From the NCBI GenBank assembly GCA_037127255.1, contig JBANSL010000013.1, positions 54,709,688 through 54,773,687 of the forward strand: a stretch of 64,000 bases of DNA, read 5' to 3'. Numbering within the stretch: position 1 is the first letter of the stretch; each line of letters starts with the position of its first letter. The notes under the pieces were generated by a model that was given only the letters and a program-made list of their open reading frames with translations, was not told the origin of the DNA and ran no database searches. This DNA comes from Persicaria tinctoria. Its lineage: Eukaryota > Streptophyta > Magnoliopsida > Caryophyllales > Polygonaceae. A program made the position numbers and the translations under genes. Below are positions 23,888-35,013 of this stretch, piece by piece.

Positions 23888-26160
23888 AAGAACATTTCTC
23901 ATATCTTTTGACAATCATTCATAAGAACTCAACCGGCCATTTGACATATTCTAGTATCAACAAAGCTTCATATAATAACAATTTCACAAAATAGAAAATG
24001 AATAAAAAATTGTTTATGATGAATCCTAACTATGTACACCACACAACAATGGTAAAACCAATGTATATATATACTCATGAGATAAAACATTCAAATAAAT
24101 AAACCATCAGTCCTTAAAGAATGTATACAAAGAGATCATAAGATAAATTTATGTAGAAGTCCAAATAAATTTGAATTTCACCACACAAAACGGCATAAAT
24201 AAAACTAAAATATAGGCATATTAATTGACTCATATAAGAGTGATTGATGCAATTTATTGAGCAAATTGTAAGCAAATGCCATTGCTGAGCAAATCATAAA
24301 CCAGGAAATCATATTTAGTTATGATGTAGAGTTGTGTGCAATACACACGAATTCAACGATACAAACCTCATCATCACCAACATCCATTTATTGAGAGCTA
24401 TCGACGTTGATATTCATCGTGATCTTGAATGTGGCCTCTGTGCCTGCACCACCCGAGGATGACAAACCTTCGTCATTTCTCTTGGATTAGAAGACCTCTT
24501 TTTTGTTCTTCTGAACTCAAGTCATGCTCTACATGGGAAAACCTGTCTTTTTTAAATTTAACCAAATGAAAAAAAGAAAGTAAAGTTAAATTGACATGTT
24601 TGGTACAATTTTTGTGTTTAATTGGTACAATCTCTATTTTACAATTTACTTAAATTTAGAAGTTCAGTGTAATCATATACCATTTAAGACCTAAGTGCAC
24701 GGGATCTCATCTCTTCAGATATCATTTCTCAAAGCACACATCTCATAGATACTTTGGAACACACAAGTATTCTTCTGTCTCCATACTCGCGTATTGCAAC
24801 CAATCATAAATGTACCCTAAAATCATCCACATGAAATCAATTCAACCCCAATTGTCAATAAATCTTGTAAATTATACAGAATATAATATACCTTTGGTGC
24901 AACATGTTTCTGAGAATCTCACAAGTCATGATCAAAACTTGAGCATCCTTATTTATACAAGAATCTCTAACCAGAAGTCCAACGTTGTTATCACCAAATG
25001 TATCCCTAAAAGAGCATATTCACCTCATGGGCACAAGGCCATCCTGAAATATGGTTCACAATGTTTACTCTAAAATTCACATAAGTAGCGACTTGCCAAT
25101 CTTACCAAATTCTACAGGAAAATATAAAGCATCTACAATACTAACATTCATGAAATTTCTAATTCCAAAGTGCCTTAAGTGGTGTGGTATAAAACAAACA
25201 TTACTTCTAGCTAGAAATTGCCGCGGCGGCCATAGCCTTTGCAATCAAGGTCTTCCCACACTATTTGCAGGCACCAAAACCACTATCAATGAACATCTCA
25301 AAATTATATTTATTTCGAAGTGATACTCAATGAGAAAGCCAACATCAAAATTAAAAAAAAAGAAACATTTTACTAAAATTGTAAGTGAATGAAGCTAAAA
25401 ACAAAAGCGGACCTGAAATTTATTGATTCAAAAATCAGAGAAGAAAGCGAGCTCGGTGATATTTCCTCTCTAAACTCCTTGACCTCCTCACATAGCTTTT
25501 GAACTCTTTGAAAATTATCTCGGTAGTTCAAAACGCCACGCCAATCTCATCACAAGGGGTTTCGATTAATAGTTGTTTCAAATCGAAATCCCCAAAGTTA
25601 ACCAACAAAACCCTAATTGATAAAACGAAAATCAATTGAATTCAAATACTAACCTCCAATTACGCAACTGCTCTACCCCGATTGTCGGCTCCAACCCTCA
25701 TCAACTGCATCCCCGTGGAGATTCGTCGAAATCCAGAACCAAACTCACACCGATCTAACAACACAAGGTCAAATCCAGAACCAAACTCAAATGAATTCCC
25801 CCAGATTCGTCGAAATCCACAAATAATTCAAACAAAATAAAATCATTAAGAGTCTGATCCGATTACGTGCAACTCTAGGGTTTCGGATGCCGACTCCAGA
25901 ACTCATAAGCTCGTTATATGGCAACAATGGAAGAAAATCGAAGCAAAAATGAAAGCAGGAACAAAAGAAAGGGGAAGAAGAAGTAAGGGAAAGATCTCAC
26001 AAAAGCAGATCGGGAAAGAGGACGAAGGACGAAGATCTCATCGACGTGGAGATTCGTCGATGCGTTCAAGGCATCGACGTCGCGAAGGATGAAATCTCCA
26101 GGTGCATCCCTCTCCAATCGTCTTTCCTCCGCCCTGATTCCGCCCTCCTGCTCCCTCACT
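23888..26160. other. Noncoding DNA with a GC-richer block at 25680-26160
   Basis: AT-rich to about 25600. The block 25680-26160 contains several CGTCGA/TCGTCGAAAT words and a repeated phrase (AAATCCAGAACCAAACTCA at ~25729 and ~25774), and resembles a first exon or leader on the minus strand. The 81-codon minus frame ending at 25914 is not recognised. The layout (GC-richer block next to CGAATAAT DNA) resembles 39540-39800, so it may belong to a repeat family. Confidence 0.4.
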
Positions 26161-26409
26161 GACGGTTTCCAAAACCAAACCCTAAAAATTTGAAAACAGG
26201 GAGTGCATGAAGGAAATTTTTTGACGGAGAGGGGATGGCATCAGTTTCAGTTTTTGGTAGTAGCAGGCAAGAGAACGTGGGTGAGAAAGGTGAAACCGTC
26301 ATTCTTATCATTGCTCAGACAAAGACACGTGGCTCAATTTTTTGTGAAGACATTGCTTCTAAAATTATAAGTATAAGGGGTGGATATTTATATACGCATT
26401 TTTTTCAAA

Positions 26410-27500
26410 CGTCCTCTTACATATGAATACTCTTTGTGATTTTTCTGAATAATATACAAGTTTATTGATTATTATTTTTTACATTAAAAACAATAAATAT
26501 GTATATAATCCCCATAATATTATATATATATATATAATCCCCATCTTACATATGAATAATATTTGATAATTTAACCTAATAATCCCTCAAATTTAACCGA
26601 ATAATATATCAAATTTAACTGAATAATAATTCTGTTAAATACGAATAAGTTTTCTAATTTAATCGAATAATGTTATCCCAACACAATTATCTTAGTAACA
26701 CAAATAATCTATTTAATTTAACCGAATAATCTCTCAAATTTAACTAAATAATCAAATATATGCACACGAATAATCTCCAATTTTAACCGAATAATTATTC
26801 TATTAAATACGAATATTTTTTTACTTTGATTGAATAATGTAATTTCAACACAATTATATTAGTAACAAACATAAAATATATATATTAAGTTTTCTTTTAA
26901 ATGGCACTCCTTTTTTTATACTCTGTAATATTAACATTTCTACCCAGTATTACGTTTATACTTGCTTGGTTGGATAATTTAGGCTTTTTAATATTAAAAA
27001 ACTGCATTCTCCGTTATATTTTTGAAGTAGCCGAGTTAAGTTATTTATTTTTATCTTAATGTAGATTTTATTTTGGAATTGTGTTAAAGGCCGGGTTGAT
27101 AAATTTTTATCTGAAAATATTTTTTGACAATTTTTTTTTATTTTACCTATTTTTTAAAATATTTTTGTAATTTTTAGTTTTTTTCAACGTAATCATTGAC
27201 TTTATACGAATAATAAGTCTATATCTATGAATAAAAATTCTCAGTACAACGAATAATACGAATAATATATGATTATCGATTCACTGAATAATGTATAATT
27301 TTTTATAAACAATTGTTTTAAACTTCCTGTTACCTAGGAATAATCTTTGTTGTTTCATCGAATAGTAACAAATTTCAGTGATTATTATTTTAACCGCTGC
27401 AAAACTAAAAAAAAAATATAAACAATTGTCCTCTTATATGTATGAATAATAATTAAACCGAATAATTCATCATATATCGATGAATAAGTTGGTTATATTT
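26410..27500. repeat. CGAATAAT-rich block, copy 1
   Basis: More than fifteen copies of AATTTAACCGAATAAT-like words or close variants (CTGAATAAT, ACGAATAAT) at irregular spacing of about 20-40 bases. The same motif family returns at 36600-36845 and 38890-39510. No coding potential. Confidence 0.8.
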
Positions 27501-28690
27501 ATGCATAATTCCTCCTATTTTTTTTTTTTTTTTGGGTCAAGTCCTATTATTTATTTATAAAATTATTTATAAAAGATATTAACAAAACAAATAGCTAAAA
27601 ATAAACGAAAACACAAAAAGCATTAAAAAATTAAAATCAAATACAGTTGTGAATCGGCGGGGGATTGTTTCATCTCAAATATGGGAACTACTTGCGCGTG
27701 GGGGTTAGAATAGGTGGAGCCCAATTTTTTTTTGGTTTTAAACAATTTAATCTAGTCCTTTGATTTTTTCAAATCTAATGGTTCATCTAATGGTTCACAT
27801 TCGTTCACAAATTACACCAACCAAGTGCAACAAAGCACTGCGCGACTCAAATGAAGAGCCAGCTCAGCAGATTGGGCGTACCAAAGGAGAGAGAAAATTT
27901 TTGCCAACCAATGGATACGTGACACTTGGCAGGGATTTTAATTAAATTAAAAAAAACCCATTTATTTGTTAAATAACTGTTTTTTAAAAAAAAGAAAATT
28001 AGTTTTGAATTGGATTTATTTTTCTCTATCCATTAACACCCATTTTGCATATACTTGGGAAAAAAATTTCGCTAAGTTTAACATATGTTAAAGATTTGTA
28101 GTCACAACAACATTAACTTATTTCAATATAAACTTAAACAATAAAAATACATAAGTTTCAACATAAATTTACCGAAGCCACTACATTTGGAATATTAAAA
28201 CACACACACATAACATAAAACATAAATTTAATTGTGTGCATTTTTTTTAATTATACGTATTAATATTAATAATATCATTAACAAAAAAAACTTAAGTAAA
28301 ATAAATCAACATTTAGCTTAATAAATATAAAAAAGTGTAATGTGAGTTTTGATTCGCGCGACTCTCTGTTGTGGATGAAAAATGTAAAAAATTGAAAAGT
28401 TAGTGGAAAGTTGACGTGGCAGGAATAGTTGCTGATGTGGTTGAAATGAATTTTGATTCGTGCGACTCTCGGTTGCACATGGTCTAAGGGGTGTTTACAC
28501 CGGAACCACCCTCTATATATATATTCTATTTAATGAAAGACAAACCTCAACGGGAATTTATCCGACAGGTTGTTCGGGATGTTAACCGATTCCATCACTT
28601 TGAAGACGGGATTTGCTCGTGGAGACTATTAGTGATTCGTTTTTGTTGCTGTAGGAGGTATGATTTTTCTTTTGAATTGAGAAGGTAAAT
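27501..28690. other. AT-rich intergenic DNA, possible MITE end
   Basis: No gene. The phrase TTTTGATTCGCGCGACTCTC at ~28348 recurs as TTTTGATTCGTGCGACTCTC at ~28452. GGGGTGTTTACACCGG follows at ~28490. These look like subterminal and terminal parts of a small DNA element, but the partner end is not clear. Confidence 0.35.
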
Positions 28691-29294
28691 TTTGATCACA
28701 TGAAACAGAGATTAGACTCTGATACAGCTTGAATTTTGCAAACAGTTTTGAGGCTTTGACCTATCAAAGCACCAAAAGTTTGCATTCCCTTTCAGCAATT
28801 GATGCAACATTGCTTAACATCAGGCTTTGAGCAAGGAGATGATGGAAAGCAAGAGGACTGATCTAATGATCACAACCATAAGACCTTTATGGAACGGTCA
28901 CAAACGGACAATCACCTAAAGCACGAAGAAGAGTGACTCATACCGGCGGCAATGGCATCCGAAATCCCAGCAACAAATCCTAAAAATCCCTCTTTAGAGT
29001 TCATCATAAAGTAATCAGTTGATAACAAGACAGACCTGAGAACTCCACTGCGAATGAGGCAAAGATCGTCCGAGGTCTGATAGCGAACACAAGAAAAACA
29101 GACACAAACACAACGAAGAGCTAGAAATCTCCTTGAAGATTTTTGATGGACTATTATAAAATTTCTACTCGGATTTATGCAGCTGGTTCATATTGTATCA
29201 TAATTTGTTAAGAGATTATGTAATGTTAATATTTCTGCAAGTAAAATCAGCAACATAAGGGTGACTCCTGGATGACATAAATGGGAATCGAAAT
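28691..29294. other. Intergenic DNA, possible degraded exon
   Basis: On the minus strand 29010-28935 reads MNSKEGFLGFVAGISDA in one frame, with stops shortly upstream. This may be a lone exon remnant, but the family is not recognised. Nothing else is seen. Confidence 0.25.
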
Positions 29295-29824
29295 CTAAGA
29301 GTCGGCATGGCTGATAACTGTTTGACACAAATCGCTGGCTATCAGTTGCTCAACTTGGGGAGGAAGTTGGTCGAACACTAGAAGCGGCGCATTTGGGTCT
29401 TGCTCCATACCTGTCTGAGCAAACCATTGTGCTACAAGGTTTACATGTGCAGGTACGTGAGACAGGGCCACCCTGTCACTTTCAAAAAACTCACGCTCCA
29501 TTTGCGTATTCCTGGATCGGATGCGTAGGAATTCCTCAGGGGATAGGATAGTCTGAAGATCCATTTCGATAATCAAGGACTGTGGTCCCAAGCGCTTCCA
29601 CAGCTTGAGACCTGTCCACAAGCAATGCTCTTGCACTTCCTAGGCAGACAAACGACTCGTCAGTAAAGGCGTCGTCTTAAAAGCAAAGGCTTGAACAAAT
29701 CTTCCTTGATCGTCTCTGAATATCCCCCCTACTCCAGCTTCAAGCATGTCAGCTTTCAATGCTCCATGTATATTTAATTTGATCCAGTTTACCGGCGGGC
29801 ATCTCCAGAAGTCCATGCTACATT
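29295..29824 (-). pseudogene. RNase H-like domain pseudogene downstream of the F-box gene
   Basis: One minus-strand frame runs from ~29824 to 29295 with a single in-frame TAG at 29642-29640. Before the stop it reads PVNWIKLNIHGALKAD, then GVGGIFRDDQGRFVQAFA; after it, SLIIEMDLQTIL and VALSHVPAHVNLVAQWFAQTG. These are RVT_3 RNase H blocks, but the first acidic residue (usually D in NxDG) is H here, the HAE glutamate region is altered at the stop, and the final D is absent. It therefore looks catalytically dead as well as interrupted. It ends 20 bases from the stop codon of the F-box frame, on the same strand. Confidence 0.7.
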
Positions 29825-29843
29825 ACATACATATATGCCTTGA

Positions 29844-32717
29844 TTAATCAATATTCATAATACTAAAACGTAAGCAATAACCAACATATTCATACCTTGT
29901 TTGCGGGAAGATTTGGATAACAACTGGCTCCTCCTTCGAATAAGACTGGGCTCCCAACAGAAACAATGTTTCGTCATAAACATAGCTATTCATGAATGGC
30001 TGATAAAACCCAGCCTCACTGATTGCCGTGTTAGGGTCATGCGATGTAGGTTGGTCCAACGAATTAGGCTTGAAGGCATCACCATCTCCTCTCAACATCA
30101 CAATAGAGTTGAGTATATGACCACCATAGAGATTATCAATCGCAATATTAAACAACTTATTCCAGGAGCTAACCACACCATACTCCTCCATCGCCCAGAG
30201 ATGGAAGACTCTCCTCGCAGCATAGAGCAATATGGAAAGCATGCCAGAATATCTTATAAGCCTCATCTGCCGACTCGATCCTTCTTCGCGGAAAATAGTC
30301 ACAATGGAGAGGTTGAGTTTAGGCGGAAGCACCATCACTTTGAAGGTTTCAAGCTCGCAATCAAACATCAACAACAACATACAAAAGGTGGCATCTGGAT
30401 CGATATCATCCTCGTCATCTTGAACAAAAGCATTAACATTTTGGGATGATGACAGCAGCCAATGAACTGTTCCATTTAAGAAACAGCTATTGGTAGGGTT
30501 GGGGAAGCCATAGGTTCCGAGTCCAGTGAAAATCTTTGTCGTAGCCTCTACCTTCCTCCAGAGTGCTTGTCGAGATGAGTATACCTCAAACATAAGGGGC
30601 TTATGCTTAGTATGCAAAGAAGACACAGATGAAGATGAACGAGGAATCGAAACTCTCACCACTTTGAAATCATTCTCCCAACTCTGGTAACCGAAACCTA
30701 CTGCATTCGGTTCGAAGCGGCTGTCAACCGTGTAAGTACCCCACTGCAGCCTTATAATTAGGGGAGCGCGCTTGTCCTGGACGGGGAGCAAGGGCAGAGC
30801 AACGTACCTACGAATCACAGGATTCCATAGGAGGGTGGAGTCGAAGGGAGACGATTTTGTATAGGTAAGGCACACTACACCATGAATCACATCAACTAAC
30901 TCCAACTTCATGGTGGAAGGCGTAGCAATATCCTGTAATCGAAACGGGAAACTCAAATTCCTTACATGTAGATGGAATTCTTGAGGGTGATAGAGAATGT
31001 AGGAACCGTGACCACGATCTACGAGGAGATATGGTTGCCGATTAGCTGCCGGCTTAGCAGAGTAGGAGGCCTTGAAGGAATGGTGGCTGCAGATGAATGA
31101 AGTGGATGAGATCATAGAGTTCCACTCTTTGCAAACACATCGGCTTCTCCCTAAGGTTTTGATATCTAATCTCTTGAAGATCTCCCCAAACCATAAGCCC
31201 CAGTCTAGCACCCTCAGTTTGCCATTGGAGGACTCCATTGAAAGATCTTCTGCAAAACAACCAGAAGGAAAACTTACAATTCTATTTTGCTTATAGATTG
31301 TAGATATATATTCTTTTGTTCATGCTTCACCAGTACGTAATATATAACGACCTGTCTCATACCTATTATTACTATTAACTAATAGATTAATTTAGTATAT
31401 ATATATTACCTAAATTAAATCTACATCAAACACACTCCAAGGGGAGTAAAGAGTAATTAATGCAATACTATTTTTGTTAAGAGTAAAATTTATAATAAAA
31501 TTATTATTTGATTAGTAAGATATAACAACAAAAACAACAACCAGTCAACCAGCCCAACCCTAAAAGGGTGGGGTTGGGTCCGGAGCTCAGATGTAGACAA
31601 CCCTCCCCCACCAACCGATTCCAAATGGACGCAAGCGTTGTTTATTTGATTAGTAAAATATTTTAGTATATGACATAACAAAAAAAAAACTGAAATGTAT
31701 ATGATGGAGTAAATATATATTATATAGTTTGCCAATAACTTACAAATATTATCCTATTTACAGTTGTTTTTTATTTTCAGGAAAACAGTACAATTACCTT
31801 TTATGAGATAAATTAAAGAAATTTATTACCTTGTAATATTTAATAATAAAATGATATAAGAATAATTAATTCATTATTTGGATTTAAAAATTGTAACAGG
31901 GAGAGGGAATGGGAAGCATACTAATACGGTATATTATTAATGCTAGCCCTTATCAAATTACCCTCAAGAGATGGAACAGAGTTAGCATTAGCTCAGCTGC
32001 ATCCTTGTATGTCCAAAACATTCATATATTGCAATTCATATAGTTCTTACACCATTCCTCTCACTATATATGTCAATTTGTTGTTTATTCTCACCTTTCA
32101 ACATACAAACTAAAAACCAATAATATATAAACACTGGGTTCCTATATATATATAGAGTGAGGTTAATGAATTGAAGATAGAGCAACTGTAAGTAGGTTGG
32201 AATTGAAGAACATGACAATCAGTGAATCATCGATCAGTCTTAATATATACGCTTATAATTGAGTCACGACCTCTTTCCGTAATTTTCATTAATATATTTG
32301 TTCTCTATATTCGATCACGAATATATAACAAGCTACAACCTTCCATCTAGCTCCTCTATAGACTAATTTGTAGAAATAGCATATTTTCACTCATCCACAA
32401 CACAATTATATATGCATATATGTCTGTCTGATGCACCATGTACCTCAGCAAGAGGGTTTGAATTGAAGCAAATTAATTTAAATGCACCAAATTAAGAGAG
32501 TGAGCAAGAATAAACAAAAGAGATTCGATTCAAGGAGCTCTCACCAGTTGGGGGTACTTTGGATTGGGTTTCCTGTTCTTCCATATCCGTTGATGGACTA
32601 GCTTGTTTTGCACCCGTCTGCCAAATAGAGCAAATTAGGGATCAAATTTCAGTAAGAGAATTAAGATTCAAAACACTGCGAATTCGGTACCATTGCATTG
32701 CCTACTTGGGTATCCAT
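29844..32717 (-). CDS. F-box protein with F-box-associated domain, predicted three coding exons
   Basis: The main exon (31249-29844) holds 464 codons from ATG 31238. F-box: residues ~11-50 of that frame, with LGRSRCVCKEWNSMI typical, though the usual leading L-P is absent. An F-box-associated region follows: LLWNPVIRRYVALP, FGYQSWENDFKVVRV, NGTVHWLL and LLMFDCELETFKVM. Such proteins bind SKP1 and select targets for SCF ubiquitin ligases; the target is unknown. The frame stays open upstream to a strong acceptor at 31250 (GGTTGTTTTGCAG). Two upstream exons fit in phase: 32717-32691 (M-D-T-Q-V-G-N-A-M, donor GTACCG) and 32617-32545 (acceptor TTTGGCAG, donor CTG/GTGAGA). They add 37 residues, for 501 in all. 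A CT-rich leader exon ending at a CAACAG/GTACC donor (~32942) may lie further upstream. The 464-codon core is firm; the upstream exons are inference. Confidence 0.8.
31250..32544 (-). other. Predicted intron 2 of the F-box gene
   Basis: 1295 bases, very AT-rich, no coding signal. It contains a GC-richer phrase at ~31555-31640 and (TA)n near 32150. The acceptor side has a clear pyrimidine tract. Confidence 0.5.
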
Positions 32718-33589
32718 CGGAAAACTGTTACTGCCAATAAAAGCAAGAAAGAGACTTAGAGACTAGTGCAAAGAACAAATGACTAGCTAGTGCAAAGAAA
32801 GAGATTTCGCACAAGCCAAAAATAGCAGCCACCCTAGATTTCCAGATTGGGATTGCCCATAGATTCCAACAATGAAGCAAAGAAAGAGGAGAGTAGAAGA
32901 GAGAAGAGAAGAGAAGAGAAGAAGGAGAGGAGGGTACCTGTTGAGCAGAAGGGCGAGCAGAGAGAGCGGGCAGCCAGACGGGAGAAAATAAATATTAATA
33001 AATCAAAATGAGGAGGAGTTAGTTGAAAGGTGATATCATACTCTGTTATACGGTTATACCTAACCTAACCTACCAATTTCAGTATTTCACACTCTTTGCA
33101 TGCCTTCTTAATTGGCCATTTCAGGTCCCAAGTTATTCTTCAATTCGATATTCCTTTGCAAAAGGATTACCTTTTATTCTACTTCTTTTAATACAATATT
33201 CTACCTTACAGTTACAAGGTCTTTGTGCTTTCTATTTGCGCTACATCTTTTCAAGCGTAAACCAAGTGCTCAATTTGCCCCTGTCGGTTTATCTCAAACC
33301 TTTCAACCGGAGTTTCTTGGCTTCCATGTTTGTGCTGTTTGGATCAAGGTCACTCGTCTACTTCTACCATTGTTATGACCAAGTTTTATACACGGCCACC
33401 CATGGTGTGGGAGTGGTTTACCTTGTTTTTTACCATAATCTGCTCTACTAATCTATCAATACAATGCAACATGGTCTTATCACCAGTTTCAATAATAAGA
33501 ATACTAGTCGAATTTCGTTATTGGGTACAACCCGACTCTTTTTTTTACCAATGGTTATGGTTTCAAAAGAGCTTCCCATCAATATATGC

Positions 33590-35013
33590 ACCTAGAATGT
33601 GAGAGGTATCTGTAGTAGGAATTTCTGGACTAATGTCGATTTCTTTTGTAAAAATAATTACATTAACGTTCTCGCCTTACTAGAAACCAAAACTAATTAG
33701 ATACCGGATGATAAATTTTGGAAGAAATGTGGTTTCTATTAAGATATCTATTTCAATAAATTTCATATTATTGTTGGGATAATTAGAAGATATGGTTAAG
33801 ATTTGTTTCTATCACAATCTTTGTAATCTCCTATCAATAGTTATTAATGATAATTATAAAAATGTGGTTTTTCACCAACACATTTCTCTACATGGTATCC
33901 GAGCTCTTAGCCTAGCGATTGCGATCCTCACAAAATGCTTCCGCCCAACTCAATTAAGGCTTCGGCCACCCTCTAATCGCCTACGGGCAACACACCCTTG
34001 GCTTCGGCCACCACAAAACCGCCTACAGGCACCATAAAACCGCTTACAGGCAACTCACCCTTGACTTCAGCCACCACAAAGCCGCCTACGGGCACCATAA
34101 AACCGCCTTCGTGCCATTCTATCGCCTACGAGCAACCTCTTTATGGCTTCGGCTATACAAATTCGCTTCCGAGCAAAAAGAAAAAAACCTTGGCTTTAGC
34201 CAAACCAACCATTGTGGCTCTACTCCGATCCGCTCCCGGCTACCCTCAGTCGCTACCGATTGGTCTCCGTCGTGTCAGCCACTACATGCATGTGCCTGTG
34301 TCGGTTGCTCCTGCTATACCTCCAACAAACGCAACCTCTCTATGATGTGAGTATGCTGCCTACAACTCCAAAAGCCCACCACCGACGCCGTCTTCGGCTG
34401 TCTCATCAGCTTCAAGGATCACCATCAACCTTGCCAACAAAGTCCCCCACTCCTCTCCTCGGCGTCCACTACAAGGCTACCACTACGATGGCATGCACCG
34501 ATTAACAAGAATCATCATGGATATCTTCAAAGTCTTCGATCATCCCCTCTTTGGCTCCATTGGTTGAAGAAGATGAGCCACTCTTCGTGGCACATGATCC
34601 CTTTCCCAAATTATTTATCTATTTAATTTTAATTCCATTTGCAACTTTCGATATCTCGATATCTCCCGTTTTAACTGCGGGGTCATATTAAGATATCTAT
34701 TTCAATAAATTTGGTATTATTTTCAGGATAATTAGGAGATATGGTTAAGATTTGTTTCTATCACAATCTTTGTAATCTCCTATAAATAGTTATTAATGAT
34801 AATGATAAAAGTGTGATTTTCCACCAACACATTTCTCTACAATTTCTAGCTCCAATGTTGCTTTTGACCCGGCAATTGGTTTATCAAGTGGCATCTGCCT
34901 TTTATGGAAGGACATTCCGTCTAACCAAGGCACAGTCGTTCTTATTGCGATTCAACATCGTTTCATTCACATTAAATATACAGACTACATCTCTAGTCAT
35001 GTGATTGCCTTCA
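33590..35013 (+). mobile_element. LINE fragment A (endonuclease start), interrupted by a TRIM
   Basis: From ~33590 the plus strand reads CTWNVRGICSRNFW then NVLALLETKTN, the opening of the apurinic/apyrimidinic-like endonuclease of plant L1-type LINEs (WNVRG and the E of ETK are conserved). After KKCGF at 33736 a TRIM intervenes, and the same frame resumes at 34842 with SSNVAFDPAIGLSSGI and LLWKDIPSNQGT. In-frame stops occur. It breaks off near 35013 at the inverted-repeat arm. 33000-33590 is not recognised and may be LINE 5' DNA. Confidence 0.7.
33737..34841 (+). mobile_element. TRIM (terminal-repeat retrotransposon in miniature)
   Basis: Two 156-bp direct repeats (33737-33892 and 34686-34841) begin TATTAAGATATCTATTTC and end CATTTCTCTACA. 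TGGTATCCGAGCTC follows the first, one mismatch from a tRNA-Met primer site. The interior is only 793 bp, with no gag or pol and a repeated phrase around GCCTACGGGCACCATAAAAC. Flanks are GTTTC and ATTTC, a one-mismatch 5-bp target duplication. Removing the TRIM joins the LINE frame. The LTR does not start with TG, which is unusual. Confidence 0.75.

Noticed and set aside
31540..31640. Proline/arginine-rich short frame around CCCTAAAAGGGTGGGG
   Set aside because: Falls in the predicted F-box intron and looks like a small dispersed repeat; no coding support.
33023..33602. Overlapping plus frames of 142, 88 and 90 codons before the LINE start
   Set aside because: F/L/Y-rich, mutually overlapping, no recognisable domain; may be decayed LINE 5' DNA but not supportable as a gene.
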